Below, piece by piece: positions 21,795 through 32,873 of a stretch of DNA of 64,000 nucleotides; position 1 is the first letter of the stretch; every line of letters begins with the position of its first letter. The notes under the pieces were generated by a model. It did not search any database and was not told where the DNA came from. It saw nothing but the letters and a program-made list of their open reading frames with translations. Both the position numbers and the translations under genes were made by a program. This DNA is from Ochotona curzoniae (Eukaryota; Chordata; Mammalia; Lagomorpha; Ochotonidae), in the NCBI RefSeq assembly GCF_017591425.1, contig NW_024466607.1:17988501-18052500 (forward strand), in the 5' to 3' direction.

Positions 21795-22020
21795 TTTAAA
21801 AATATTTTGTTTGAAAGGCAGAGTGACAGAGAGAAAGAAATCTTCTGTTGGCTCTCTCCCCAGGTGGCTGCAACCATCGGGGCTGGGCCAGGCCGAAGCC
21901 AGGAGCCTTGTATTCCCCTGGGGTCTCCTACGTGAGTGCAGGATCTAAGCACTGGAGCATCTTGCACTGCCTTTTGGGCATGTTGTCAGGGAGCTGGGTC
22001 AGAGGTGGAGTAGCTGAGGG
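21795..22020 (-). mobile_element. CSINE (head truncated)
   Basis: Antisense copy: 'atattttgtttgaaaggcag', 'ggctgggccaggccgaagcc', 'gtgcaggatctaagcactgg'. It is cut off where the next SINE begins. Confidence 0.83.
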
Positions 22021-22322
22021 ATTAGTGCTGTGGTCCAGCAGATAAGGCTGCCACCTGCGATACAGGCATTTCAAATCTGCCTGCTGCAGTTCCAATCTAG
22101 TTCCCTGCTAATGTTTTTGGAAAGTAGCTGACGATGGCTCAAGTGTTCAGGTCTCTGCCATCCAGATAGGAGACGTTGATGAAGCTCCTGGCTTTTGACT
22201 GGCTTAGCCTTGGCCATTGTAGCCATACGGGGAATGAATTACTGAATGGAAGATCTCTGTATCTGTCTCTCTCCATGTATAACTCCGACTTTAAAAACAC
22301 ATAAATAAATCTTTTAAAATTT
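22021..22322 (+). mobile_element. CSINE (older)
   Basis: Sense copy: 'attagtgctgtggtccagc', 'agtagctgacgatggctcaag', tail 'cataaataaatcttttaaa'. Confidence 0.85.
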
Positions 22323-22652
22323 GTTTATTTAAGATATGTTTATTTTATCAGAAATGCAGATTTATAGAGAGAAAGAGATACAGACAGAAAGATCTTCCAT
22401 CTGCTGGTTCACTCCCCAAATGGCTGCAACAGCTGGAGCTGATCCGACCCAAAGCCAGGAGCCTGGAGCTTCTAGGTCTCCCCTGTTGGGAGTTCCAATG
22501 TCCCAAGGCCTTGGGCCATCTTCTGCTGCTTTCCCAGGCCACAAGCAGGGAGCTGGATGGGAAGTGGAGCAATTGGGACACGAACCGGTGCCTGTATGAG
22601 ACCCCTATGCATGCAAGACGAGAATTTATTCCCTGAGCCATCACAATGGACT
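22323..22652 (-). mobile_element. CSINE
   Basis: Antisense copy placed tail-to-tail with the preceding one: 'aagatatgtttattttatca', 'gatcttccatctgctggttc', 'acacgaaccggtgcctgtatg', 'gagccatcacaatgg'. Confidence 0.9.
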
Positions 22653-22654
22653 TT

Positions 22655-22684
22655 ATTCACTCATTCATTCATTCATTCATTCAA
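22655..22684. repeat. (TCAT)n microsatellite
   Basis: Seven imperfect tcat/ttcat units following a SINE head. Confidence 0.9.
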
Positions 22685-22689
22685 AGAAG

Positions 22690-22770
22690 AGGAATAGCTA
22701 GTACAAGAGGACTCAACTAGTGCTCCGATTTAGGGTGGGATAACACTGCACCACAACGTGGGTCCCCCAA
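22690..22770 (-). mobile_element. CSINE head remnant
   Basis: 'ggactcaactagtgctccga' and 'ataacactgcaccacaacg' match the head side of an old antisense C repeat; the rest is missing. Confidence 0.55.
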
Positions 22771-22849
22771 GAGCCATTTCTAATCTGAGAACATGTGCAG
22801 CACTTCGTAAATCAACCCCATATCCATCAGCAGTTACTCTCCATTTCTG

Positions 22850-24145
22850 TCCTCCCCACGCCCGCTACTGATGCTCATGCATGTACTGCCCAGCTCTGTG
22901 GACTGCTCCAGTATTCTACACAGGGAACCCTGTGTGTGAGTTCAGGGTACAAGCACTTGCTGTGACTGCCCTCCTCCTCTCTCTTGTGTTCTTCCTACTT
23001 TCCTGGGGACATTTTTCAGTCTTCTGAAAAGTTTGCATCGTATCTCCATGTCCTCTTCATTTTGGTGAGTTCCCAGACCTTGTCTCTGTTCTTCACCCTC
23101 TTGCCCCTAAAGCCCTCTCTAGTCTCCTGTGCGTGCACCATCAACTCCTGCATTTCTGTTCCTCACCAGGACTTCTCCTTTGAATGCAGAACTATCTGTG
23201 CATCGCAAAAACCATTATGTGCAAATGGAACTCCTGAGTCTCCACACCCTCCTGCTCTCCAGTTTGCTCCTGCCATATCCCTCCCCCGAGTTGCTCAGAC
23301 TCAGAACTCAGTTTTTTCACTTCTCTATTTTCTTTACCCCCCACATTGCATCTGTTAGCAAATCCTTTTGGACCACTCCTTCAATAACCTGTCCAGAGTC
23401 CAGCTGCTGGTTTGTTTTCCCAGATATCCCCCTTGTCGAGGCCCCGTCATCTCCTGTTGGAAGAGTTGTAATTAACTCCTGCTTGCTGCCCCTGCTGCCA
23501 CCTCTCTCCAATATGTCCTGAGCAGCTTGACAGGTCATCTGTCAGCCTAAATCAGACCACGTGTGTCTGCTGCCCAGTCGCTCAGTGCTTCTGCACGTTG
23601 TCCTGAGTGGTAGCCAGAGTCCTTCCAGTGTCCCTCACTTTATCACACCTGCTGCCTGCTACTCTCTACCTTAATGCCTCTGAGTCAGCCGCACTGGTTT
23701 CCTTGCTGTTATTCCTCATGCATACCCTGTGTCCTCCAGGCCTTTGCACTTGCTGTATTTTCTGCCTAGACAGTTCTTTCTCCAGAAAGTTCCCAGCCTC
23801 CTCTTTCAGTTCTGTGTTCTTATTACCTAACCAATCAGGCCCCTCTCAGCACCTTGTTTCCAAAAGAAGCAGGCACTCAGTCGCTTCCTCACATTCCCTG
23901 TGCTACTTTCTCTGCTGTAGCTTTTCCCACAGTGCCATCCAATATGCTTTCCTACATATGTATACTTGCAAATGTGTGCAACACATGTCTTCCTCGTGTG
24001 TCTTTGGGCATCTTCCCCACTCACTCAGGGCAGCTTCCTGAAATAGGAGCCTTATTTTGTCCTCTGCTGTATTCCCAGGGCCTAGAGTTGGGTGCATCTT
24101 AGGTTCAGTGTATGGCTTCTTACTGAGTCAATGAGCAAGATGTCT
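22850..24145 (+). mobile_element. LINE-2 (ORF2 C-terminal part and 3' UTR)
   Basis: It follows the L2 consensus in order: 'ccacattgcatctgttagcaaatcc' type phrase (23341-23365), 'cctgctgccacctctctcc'-like, 'taaatcagaccac' (the L2 'aaatcagatcatgtcac'), 'cactggtttccttgctgtt', 'ggcctttgcacttgctgt', 'ttctgcctagacagttctt', and the terminal 'tgtattcccagggcctagag'. Broad open frames here (22984-23358, 23129-23521, 23607-24041) are remnants of its reading frame in different phases, so it is dead. The left boundary is the least certain. Confidence 0.88.
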
Positions 24146-24177
24146 AACTACCCCAACAGAGGTGGCAGGAACAGAAC

Positions 24178-24509
24178 TTTTTTTTTTTTTTTTAAAGATT
24201 TATTGTTATTGGAAAGGCAGATATACAGAGAGGAGGAGAGACAGGGAGATCTTCCCTCCACTGATTCACTCCCTAATCGGCTGTAATGGCTAGAGCTGTG
24301 CTGATCCGAAGCCAGGAGCCTGGAGCCTCTTCCAGGTCTCCCACATGGGTGCAGGGTCCCAAGGCTTTGGGGTATCCTTGACTGCTTTCCCAGGCCACAG
24401 GCAGGGAGCTGGATGGGAAGCAGGGCTGTTGGAATTAGAACTAGTGCCCATATGGGATCCTGGCAAGTGCAAGATGAGGACTTTAGCCACTAAGCTAATG
24501 CACCAGGCC
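24178..24509 (-). mobile_element. CSINE (with TSD)
   Basis: Antisense full-length copy with T16 tail: 'agatatacagagaggagg', 'catatgggatcctggcaag', 'ctaatgcaccaggccc'. The flanks 'aggaacagaactt' (before) and 'aggaactgaactt' (after) are target duplications. Confidence 0.93.
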
Positions 24510-24523
24510 CAGGAACTGAACTT

Positions 24524-25019
24524 TAAAGCATTGTTTTTGTTGTTTTCTGCTTGGTGTGATTTGGCAAGGTGTGCACACCTGTGAGATATGGTTTCGTCCT
24601 CACATATTTTGATCTCCCAACCATGTCTTTTTCAGCCTGGCTTAGAACCTTCTGTCCCTTGGGAAGATATGCTAAACAAGTTATGAAATGTGGTTTTGAG
24701 GGTTAGGAATTACTCTGAACAGCCAAATGTGCTAAAAGTGTTGTCACACAGATTAGCACACACCAATAGGCTGACATTGGCTGAAACGATCCTGCTTGCT
24801 ACAAGTAGAAATGAAAAGGGACTTCAAAATGTAGTCCCAAGCAATCAAATTTACAGAATTGGAAGGACGGTTTTTTTATCCTCTTTTTCCTAGACCCCTC
24901 TTTGTGTTTCTTCTGTTCTCCCTCCATAGCTTGAAGTCTTCATTCAAGTCTTCATTCCTCTCTTCCTCCCTTTCTGTTCTTCTCCTTTCCTTCTTTCTTT
25001 TGTTCCCGAGATAGGATGC
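24524..25019. other. Intergenic DNA, no recognised element
   Basis: Unique looking; it ends in a pyrimidine-rich stretch (24885-25005). Confidence 0.4.
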
Positions 25020-25130
25020 CAAGGGCCAGAGAAACAGGACAAATCTTCAGGGTTACACAATTAGTGGTAGAATTACAGCCGAAACTCAGGTTTCCCAATT
25101 CCTGTTATTTGACATTCGAGTGCTGCCCTC
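25020..25130 (-). mobile_element. MIR fragment
   Basis: 'agggttacacaattagtggtagaattacagccgaaactcagg', taken in parts, tracks the antisense MIR phrase 'aggtcacacagctagtaagtggcagagccgggattcgaac'. Confidence 0.7.
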
Positions 25131-25449
25131 CCAGCATGCAAAGGAACAGGAACTGTCCAGTGAATTGTCCTGGAGAAGGCAACTGCTTAGCTTGAAAAGC
25201 TCGGTGCCACTGGACAAGAGTTTTGCCCAAGAGATGGGAAAATGAACATTTCTTAGCATTTGTGGCTTCTGGTTTGTCTCTTTAATCCTTTAGGTTTCTC
25301 CTTAGGTAGTTTATCCTGAGCTCAAACTGTCATTTGTTTATTTGCTTGTTTCTATTTTCTATGGATAAGAGGGGCAAAAAGGATCTCACAGAAAATTACG
25401 ATGCTTAAAAGATGACTCAAAGTAATTTTAACATGTATTAAAATTAATA

Positions 25450-25605
25450 ACAGATGACATTTGTTGAGTGCATTGTATGTGATAAATGCTACTTATACTT
25501 TGCATAAGTTATTACATTTAATCCTTGTAGTCTCGAAGGGAGGCACTGTTATCGCCGTGGTTCAGCGGCAAAAAAGGGAGGCTTGGAGACATTAGCTAAC
25601 TGAGA
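25450..25605 (-). mobile_element. MIR element
   Basis: Antisense MIR: 'catttgttgagtgcattgtatg', 'aagttattacatttaatccttg', 'gggaggcactgttatcgcc', 'ggaggcttggagacattagctaact'. Nearly full 3' two thirds. Confidence 0.87.
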
Positions 25606-25671
25606 TTTTTTTCGGGGATAGATATAAATAAATAAGTAAATAAATCTTCAAAAATTATATGTATATATAAT

Positions 25672-25978
25672 ATTTTTAAAGATTTATTTATTTGGAAGAA
25701 TGATGGAGGTGAGGCAAGAGTGAGAGAGTGAGTGAGAGAGAGGAGAGCGTGCCTTGCATCTATTGGTTCACCCTTAAAATGCCACAACAGCCAGGGCTGG
25801 GCCAGGCTGAAGCTGAGAGCCTGTACGTGTCTCCTATGTGGGTGGCAGAGGCTTGAGTAGTTGAGCTAACTTCCCAGGATGTATGTTAGCAGGAAGCTAG
25901 ATTGGGAGCAGATTAGGTGGGAATTGAACCAGCACTCTGTTAGGAAGTGTGGATATCCTGTTGTGCTGTACCAGCTCC
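25672..25978 (-). mobile_element. CSINE (older)
   Basis: Antisense copy: 'taaagatttatttatttgga', 'gccagggctgggccaggctga', 'ttgtgctgtaccagctcc'. Confidence 0.86.
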
Positions 25979-25990
25979 TTCATATATGAT

Positions 25991-26321
25991 TCTTAAAAAA
26001 AGATGTATTTATCTTTATTGGAAAGTCAGATTTACGGAGAGAAGGAGAGACAGAGAGGAAGATCTTCCATCTAATGGTTCTCTCCCCAAATGGCTGCTGT
26101 GGCTGGAGCTGAGCCAATCTGAAGCCAGGAGCCAGGAGCTTCTTCTGGGTCTTCCACGCGGGTGCAGGGCCCCAAGGCTTTGGGCCGTCCTTGACTGCTT
26201 TCCCAGGCCAAAAGCAAGGAGCTGGATGGGAAATGGAGCAGCCAGGACACAAACTGGCACCCATTTGGGATCCTGGCTCATGTTAGGCTAGGACTTTAGC
26301 CGCTAGGCTATCATGCCAAGC
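25991..26321 (-). mobile_element. CSINE
   Basis: Antisense copy: 'gatgtatttatctttattgg', 'gtcttccacgcgggtgcag', 'tttgggatcctggctcatg', 'tatcatgccaagccc'. Confidence 0.92.
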
Positions 26322-26394
26322 CCATGTGTTTTTCTTAATATACACATTCCATGAACCTTTTGCAGAAGCTGTGTAGAAAATGCTAGGCTTATTT

Positions 26395-27290
26395 TATAAA
26401 ACAGCCTTGTAATTCCTCAAAAATATTAAAGCCGCACTATAAACCAAGAATGTCATGTCCAGGTGTATCTTCAGTAGAATCAAAAACATTCACACAAGTA
26501 CTCATGTCTGCCCACAGCAGCAGTATTATAATAATCAAAAGGAGGAGGAGCTGCTTTTGTGGTACAGTGGGTTAAGCCACTGCTTACGATATCAGCATCC
26601 CAAATTAGAGCCCTGGTTGGCGTAGCCCTGGTTGGAGTAGCATATAAGGTGATCTGCTTCAAATCCAGCCCTCTGCTTACAGGCCTGGGAAGGCAGCAGA
26701 AGACAGCTCAAACACTTGGATCCCTGCCACCAATGTGGGCGACTCAGATGGAAGGGAACCAGATGGGGTGAAGCAGCAGATGGAAGATCTCTCTCTTTCT
26801 TTCACTCTTTCAGTTAAAGAAATGAATTTTTTTGTTGTTGTTTTTAAAGGAGGAAATACTCAAGTGTCCATCAGCTGACGAATGGGTGAACGCACTGATA
26901 TACATCCCTACAATGGGATATTATTCAGTCATGAAAAAATTCCGTAACATGTGTGAACCTTGAAAACAGGATGCTAAGTGAGAGAAGCCAGACAGAAAAA
27001 GATCGCATGATGTAGGACTCTATTTATAGGAACTATCCAGATCGGCAAATCGATGGGGAATTACACGATTGATCACCAGGAGGAGGTGAGCAGAGACGCT
27101 AGGGAAGGCTGTTAACAGGACAAGGGTTCTTTTTGGTGTGCTAGAAATATTATGCAATGAGTGGTGAAGGCTGTACAAACTCTATGAATATGCTACTGAA
27201 TTATACATTTTAAAATGGTTGAAATGACGAATTTTTCTGTTATGTGAATTTTATATCAATCCAAAAGAACATTTTACAAGCTTTCAGTGA
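26395..27290 (+). mobile_element. Ancient L1 3' end (L1M type), split by a CSINE
   Basis: Left part 26395-26537 ('acaagtactcatgtctgcccacagcagcagtattata' region) and right part 26855-27290 ('ctcaagtgtccatcagctgacgaatggg', 'gggatattattcagtcatg', 'agagaagccagacagaaaaa', 'ctgaattatacattttaaaat') follow the mammalian L1MA/L1MB 3' terminus continuously across the inserted SINE. Subfamily not determined. Confidence 0.93.
26547..26845 (+). mobile_element. CSINE inserted in L1, with TSD
   Basis: Sense copy from 'gagctgcttttgtggtacag' to a T-interrupted tail. Perfect 9-bp duplications aaaggagga lie at 26538-26546 and 26846-26854, inside the L1. So the SINE is younger than the L1. Confidence 0.95.
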
Positions 27291-28255
27291 TACATATATT
27301 TAAAATGTCTTGCTCAAATTAAGCTTCTGAGCTCTCTATTGCAAGTGAGGTTTGCTGCTTTTTCTCTTCTGTCGGGGTTCAGTTTTGAAGCGGCTCTGGG
27401 TCAGGCTCAGGATGTGTACTCCTTGCGTTGTATCTGATTGTTGCGTTGCAGCTCTTTTGCAACTAGTTTTGTAGTTTTACCTTCAGCAGGTAGGAAGCTT
27501 GGCCAGTACTAACCTTGGGTCTATATAATAGCCAAAAAGTCTGAGAAATTTAACTTAATAATCTAGCTGGAGGAATTAGACTTCTAGAGGCTAGGATTTG
27601 TGGTTACCTTGTTGGAGAGAGAGAAAGATAATTTGGAAGGCAGCCTATAGAGGTTTCTGCCGTGCTAAATATAAGCTAGCGTTGGGCCTGGATGCTGGTT
27701 ATGATTGAGTTTGAACTGTGGAAATTCATGTAGTGATCTGCTTATAGGAATACACTGTTCTGTTTGCTATACTCTGAGATCAGGTTGGTAGTTCCATGCA
27801 ACCTCCAGATCTTGGTATGATTAACTGAAGATCAGAGTTCTCTGATTTGACATGCATGGCAGATGACACTCAGCTATGATTGTCCCAGAAGCTTCTGTTT
27901 CCTTGGACAGAACCAGGTGCTCTCAGAGCTCTGCCATCAGGGTCCTGTCCATCTCACTGTCTTCTAACACTTGTCTCCAAGGGAAAAGTCATAGCTAAGC
28001 TGTGCCTCCTGTGAACCGGGGATGTTGGGATGTAAGCTGCCTGGATGAAGTGGTGCTCTGAGTCAAGAACACATGGTTGGGCAGATGTGTCTTGGTCCTT
28101 ACTCTGTCACCTGTGTCAGACAACCAGAGGTTACCGTGTGCATCTTCTTTCTATACAGAGCCAGAAATGCCACTGTAGAGATACAGCACATTGATGCGGC
28201 TGGCTTTCTGACGGGCTTTGGCGCACAATACTGCATCTAGAGTAACTGAGGCCAG
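27291..28255. other. Unique intergenic DNA
   Basis: Nearly 1 kb of complex, repeat-free sequence with no long open frame. Confidence 0.45.
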
Positions 28256-28590
28256 GAGTGGGTGTTTGGCACAGTGGCTGAGGTGCCACTCAGATAGCTC
28301 ACATTCCATATTGTCCTGCCTAGTTCAGATCTTGGCTCTGCTTCCAATTCTGGCTTCGTGCTAATGTGCACCTGGAAGACAGCAGAAGATGGCTCAGGGA
28401 CGTGGGTCCTTATCACTTATAGGGAAGACCTGGATTGAGTTCTGCCTCCTAGCTTCAGCCTGGTCCAGTCCTGGCTGTTTATGGGCATTTGGGGGAGTGA
28501 ACTAGTGAACAGAAACTCCCTCTCTACCTCCGTCCTACTCTCCTTCTCTCAAATAAGATGAAAAATTAAAAAATAAGAATAATAAAATAT
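28256..28590 (+). mobile_element. CSINE (older)
   Basis: Sense copy: 'tttggcacagtggctgagg', 'agcagaagatggctcaggga', 'tgggcatttgggggagtgaac', tail 'ctcaaataagatgaaaaatt'. Confidence 0.86.
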
Positions 28591-29689
28591 TTGGTGTCAG
28601 GTATAGTTCAATGTTCGAAAGTTTTAGATACTCAGAAAATGACCCACTGCCTATAGTATGTGTTGTGTAAGACTACTAACAGCTCTTTGTCATCAAGCAA
28701 CGGTGAGTCTTTTAACTAATGGGGAGATGACAACATGTAATTTCATGTCAGCTTAGATCAAGGCATGCTACCGAGACAGTTTGTGTCAAAATTGACAAAG
28801 ACTTTTGATTCTTAGGGACTTTTGACCTGTTTCCTAGAGAACATGGGTCCATCTCAATTTTACCACTGAGCAAATGAGTCCATCTTTTCGACATGTATTT
28901 TGTGGACAGAGGTGCTGGTTGGGAAGGAAGGAATTTCACAATTAACCCAGGCTAAGGCTGTCAGTAAATGTAGGTGACCGAGTAGCAAGATGAAAGCGTT
29001 GAAGGGACGGTCACATCTGTGAAGCACACTGAGTTTTTGGATTCTACTTTCCCCTGCAGCACCTGCAAGGCTGCTGATGCTTGTTAGCGTTTTATTGATC
29101 ACTGTAGCATGCTAGGGTCTTCCTGGAGCACTCAGCCATGACTAACTTTATAATGTGAAATTTCCAGAAACTAATATTTATTAAATTAAGATAATTATGG
29201 GGATGATAAATCTCACTTTGGCACATGTCTTGAAGAGATTAGAGTTGAATTCCCTAAATAAGAAGCAAAGAAAACCTTTCTTGGAAAACTGATTTGCTGT
29301 CATTGCAATTAACCATTCATGGAACATAAGTTCACTGTGGGAATGGCTCCTGAATGCTTCTATTCTGGAACACCTGTTGGGTTGAGGTTAGAGGAGAATA
29401 ATGGACAGATTTCTTGTCACACTGGGAAGGCATGCCCTACAAGCCCAAGCCCAAATCTGGGTGTAAACTGATCAAAAGAAACAATAAAAAAGGGGCAGTT
29501 GTATATGGGACGAAGGTGATCTCCAAAGGGTGGATGTGGTTTATAAATGGATCCTACAGCTGGTGGTTGCGTTTTGTGCTGTAGTCATTTATGTGCACGT
29601 GTGATTATGTCACATTCTTAGAAATCTTATCTCCCTCTTGCTGCCATCACTGTCTTTTCACCATTACATTTCATTTTGGTTCATTCTTT
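28591..29689. other. Unique intergenic DNA
   Basis: About 1.1 kb without recognised elements. The overlapping minus-strand frames 28748-28939 and 28860-29102 are unremarkable. Confidence 0.45.
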
Positions 29690-30010
29690 TTGTGGTATTG
29701 TAGATGTTAGGGGAATAGAACCATGAAGACTTGGTCTGTACAGTTTACCATCTGTTGAGGCAGACAAGTAAGTTCAATAGTTGCATTCGGTGTAGTGGGC
29801 TAAGTCAACCCCTTTGTTGGAATAGTTGCATTAGGTGTAGTGGGCTAAGTCAAACCCCTTTGTTGGAATAGTTGCATTAGGTGTAGTGGGCCAAGTCAAA
29901 CCCTTTGTTGGAATAGTTGTAGAGTGTGGTGGGGAGCACAGGAAGGGGCAGCTGAATTAGCCTTGTTAAAAAAGTGGGACTCAGGAAAGCGTCTTTATTA
30001 GAGATGCTGC
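29690..30010 (+). mobile_element. Ancient interspersed repeat (unclassified), carrying a 46-bp triplication
   Basis: The flanks of the triplication, 'aatagaaccatgaagacttggtct...gaggcagacaagtaa' and 'gtgtggtggggagcacagg...actcaggaaagcgtctttat', resemble a widespread old mammalian repeat ('...gacaaggtccctgcc...gaggcagacaa...'). I cannot name it securely. Confidence 0.4.
29776..29911. repeat. Tandem triplication, 45-46-bp unit
   Basis: Unit begins 'aatagttgcattaggtgtag'. Copies start at 29776, 29821 and 29867, with a partial fourth at 29912. Copies are about 95% alike, so the expansion is recent. Part of the unit (gtagtgggctaag) resembles a CSINE head. Confidence 0.95.
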
Positions 30011-30039
30011 TTTTGGCTTGGTTTTCTCTTGTTGCTTAA

Positions 30040-30232
30040 CATTTCAAAAAATTTAAGTAAAATGCACAGATTGCAATATAGTTCAATGAATTTCTACAAA
30101 TTTAAGCATCCATGTAAACACCACCTCCTCAAGATGCAAATTTTTCATTGCTATGGAAAGTCCCTTTGTGCTTCTTTCCAGTGAGTGCCTCACTCCCAGC
30201 CTCCACCAAAGAGGCAACCCAAATGAGCTGCC
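30040..30232 (-). mobile_element. Ancient L1 3' end fragment (antisense)
   Basis: 'gttcaatgaatttctacaaat', 'catccatgtaaacaccacc', 'ggaaagtccctttgtgcttc', 'aaagaggcaaccc' follow the antisense L1ME/L1MC 3' consensus ('caatgagtttttacaaatgtatacacccatgtaaccacc'). Confidence 0.8.
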
Positions 30233-30514
30233 TTTGGACTCCAGGCCCATTGCTCTTGTTCTTGTAACACCAAATTTTGTACTCTCTATTGAAAATTTTT
30301 GCTTATTCAGAATTAACAACAGGTTAGTGGAGAATTCTGGAGTTCAAATACCCAACTCCTAGTCCAGATGGGGAAAATTTTTTTCTGCTTTGTTCTGAAG
30401 CATCCCTTAAACATCTCAGAATGGGCCGATTCTTATGCTTGGACGAATTAGTCTTCTTTCCACAAGGAGTGACTGATATAGTCAATGTATGGCTTTAAGA
30501 GGATCCCATATGGG

Positions 30515-30841
30515 TGCCCAGCGGCGTGGCCTAGCTGCTAAAAGTCCTCGCCTTGAACGCACCGGGATCCCATGTGGGCGCCAGTTCTAATCCCGGCAGC
30601 TCCACTTCCTACCTAGCTCCCTGCTTGTGGCCTGGGAAAGCAGTCCAGGACGGCCCAAGGCTTTGGGACCCTGCACCCGCGTGGGAGACCCCGGAAGAGC
30701 TCCTGGCTCCTGGCTTTGGATCGGCTCAACCATTGCAATCACTTGGGGAGTGAATCATCAGATGGAAGATATTTTTGTCTGTCTCTCCTCCTCTCTCTCT
30801 ATATTTGACTTTGTAATAAAAATAAATAAATCCTTAAAAAA
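30515..30841 (+). mobile_element. CSINE (young)
   Basis: Sense, full length and little diverged: 'agcggcgtggcctagctgc', 'gatcccatgtgggcgccag', 'gcacccgcgtgggagaccccg', tail 'aaaataaataaatccttaaa'. It is immediately followed by a second young copy. Confidence 0.96.
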
Positions 30842-30851
30842 AAGAATTAGC

Positions 30852-31183
30852 GGGCCTGGCGCGGTGGCGCAAGTGGTTAAAGGTCCTCACCTTGCACACC
30901 CGGGATCCCATATGGGCGCCGGTTCTAATCCCGGCAGCCCCGCTTCCCTTCCAGCTCCCTGCCTGTGGCCTGGGAAAGCAGTCGAGGACAGCCCAAAGCT
31001 TTGGGAACCTGCACCCGCGTGGGAGACCCGGAAGAGGCTCCTGGCTTCGGATCGGCGTAGTGTCGGCCCGTTGCGCTCACTTGGGGAGTGAATCATCGGA
31101 TGGAAGATCTTCCTCTCTGTCTCTCCTCTCTGTACATCCACCTTTCCAATAACAAAATAATAAAAATAAATCTTAAAAAAAAA
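30852..31183 (+). mobile_element. CSINE (young, with TSD)
   Basis: Sense, full length: 'ggcctggcgcggtggcgcaa', 'catatgggcgccggttctaa', 'gcacccgcgtgggagacccgg'. Exact duplications aagaattagc at about 30842-30851 and 31184-31193. It landed at the A-rich tail of the preceding SINE. Confidence 0.97.
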
Positions 31184-31186
31184 AAG

Positions 31187-31916
31187 AATTAGCAATAGTT
31201 TCAAGATATGGTTCACATACCATGAAATTTACTTCTTGAAAAAATGTCATTTTCCTGTTTAAAAGATTTATTTCATTGATTTGAAAGGTAGAGTATAGAG
31301 AGGGAGGAACAGAGTGTTCTTGTACCCATTCGTTCAGTTTTCAAAGACTGCCGAGGCCAGGACTGGGCCAAGTCAAAGCAAGGCCATATGAGTGCAGGGG
31401 CCAAAGCAGTTGGGCCATTTTTTGATGTTTTCCCAAGCACATTAGCCAGGAGCTGGATCAGAAGTGGAGCAGCTGGGACTCAAACCAATATCCATATGAG
31501 ATGTTGACATTACAGGTGGTGGCTTAACTGACTACACCATAACATTGCCTCTCATCTTGTGTGTGTTTTTAATGTGTTCTCAGATTGTACAGTCATCATA
31601 ATGGAAGAAAAACTGTACTTATTAAACAGTTGCTTTCTATCTCTTCTGGATTTGCTAATCCTGGAAAGTGTACATAAATGGAGTCATATAATATAGGGTC
31701 TTTTGCAATTGGCTTCTTTACTTAACATGTGGTCTTCTCAGAAATATTCTTGTTGTAACATGTATGAGTACTTTATTTCTTTCTATTATTGAACCGTAAC
31801 CCACAGTTTGCCTGTGATGTCTTTCACTGAGGACCTTTAACTTGTTTCCAGTCTTTAACTATTATGAATAAGCGATTCTGAACCTTTGTACATAAGTCAA
31901 TTTATTATTTTGTTTC
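31187..31916 (-). mobile_element. Ancient L1 3' end (antisense), split by a CSINE
   Basis: 31194-31257 ('gttcacataccatgaaattta') and 31553-31916 ('gtgtacataaatggagtcatataat', 'ttggcttctttacttaacatg', 'aacttgtttccagtctttaactattatgaata', in parts) follow the antisense L1M 3' consensus. The CSINE at 31258-31552 sits within it. Confidence 0.9.
31258..31552 (-). mobile_element. CSINE inserted in L1 (older)
   Basis: Antisense copy: 'taaaagatttatttcattga', 'gcacattagccaggagctgg', 'tgactacaccataacattgcc'. Confidence 0.88.
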
Positions 31917-32190
31917 ATTTTTTTACTTGTTGAGAGCCAAAGAGACAAAGAGATCTTGCTTCTGCTGATTCACTGCCTAAATGCTCACACAGCAAAGGCT
32001 GGGCCAAGGCAAAACCTGGAGCCTTGTACATCATCTGGATCTCCTAAGGGGATAGTATGGATCCCAGTACTTGCACCTGCTGCCTCCCAGGGTGCAATCA
32101 GCAGGAAGCCGCAGAGCTGGAACTCAAAATAAGGTTATTAAATATAGGATGCAGGTGTTCCAAGTAGTATCTTGACTGCTATGTCAATGG
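31917..32190 (-). mobile_element. CSINE (older)
   Basis: Antisense copy lacking most of the tail: 'ttgttgagagccaaagagac', 'cttgcttctgctgattcac', 'gcagagctggaactcaaaa', 'cttgactgctatgtcaat'. Confidence 0.78.
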
Positions 32191-32302
32191 ACAATTCCAA
32201 TCTGTTATTTTGCATGGGAATGATTTCTCGTGTGAGGTTGTTGTAACAGGCTATCATGCTGGGTCCCATGGCTTGCAGTTTAAAAAAATATATATTTAAT
32301 TT

Positions 32303-32625
32303 TGGTCCCAGAGCGATGGCTTAGCGGCTAACTCTTTGCCTTACAAATGCTGGGATCCCATGTGAGCACCAGTTCATGTCCTGGCTGCTCCACTTCCCAT
32401 CTAGCTCCCTGCCTTGGCTCAGGAAAGCAAGTCGAGGACAGCCAAAAGCCTTGGGATGCTGCACCCACATAGGAGATCCAGAAGAAACTCCTGGCTTTAG
32501 ATCAGTTTAGCTCCAGCCCATTGTGGCCACTTGGGGAACGAACCAGTGGATGGAAGACCTTTATCTCTCCTTCTCTCTGTAGATCTGCCTTTCCAATAAA
32601 AGCAAATAAATCTTTAAAATTTAAC
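32303..32625 (+). mobile_element. CSINE
   Basis: Sense copy: 'ggtcccagagcgatggcttagc', 'gatcccatgtgagcaccag', tail 'aaaagcaaataaatctttaaa'. Confidence 0.92.
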
Positions 32626-32626
32626 T

Positions 32627-32672
32627 GTTTTTATGCATTTGAAAGATAGAGGGACTTGAACAGATATCGATA

Positions 32673-32715
<43 letters not shown>

Positions 32716-32863
32716 CTTCCCTTGGCGGGTGGCAGGAGCCTAAGCACTTGGGCCATCACTTGCTGCAATTAGAAGCAAAGGCAGACCAAACCCAGGCACT
32801 CGGATGCAGGATATGGACATCCCAAGCAGTGTTTTAGCCACTGAGCCAATGCCCACCCTGACA
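32627..32863 (-). mobile_element. CSINE (older, internally deleted)
   Basis: Antisense copy, tail-to-tail with the previous one: 'ctgtttttatgcatttgaaag', a (GA)n run at 32675-32712, then directly 'ggcaggagcctaagcacttggg' and 'gccactgagccaatgcccacc'. The middle is missing. Confidence 0.8.
32675..32712. repeat. (GA)n microsatellite
   Basis: Nineteen uninterrupted GA units within a SINE tail. Confidence 0.97.
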
Positions 32864-32873
32864 ACTTGCTAAT

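Noticed and set aside
22984..24041. Three 124-144-codon plus frames that look like one gene with frameshifts
   Set aside because: The DNA follows the LINE-2 consensus, so these are remnants of a dead retrotransposon.
30627..31091. 154-codon frame with repeated motif (WESSPGRPKALGPC-like)
   Set aside because: It is the translation of two adjacent CSINEs; the same peptide phrases recur across all SINE-derived frames in the window.
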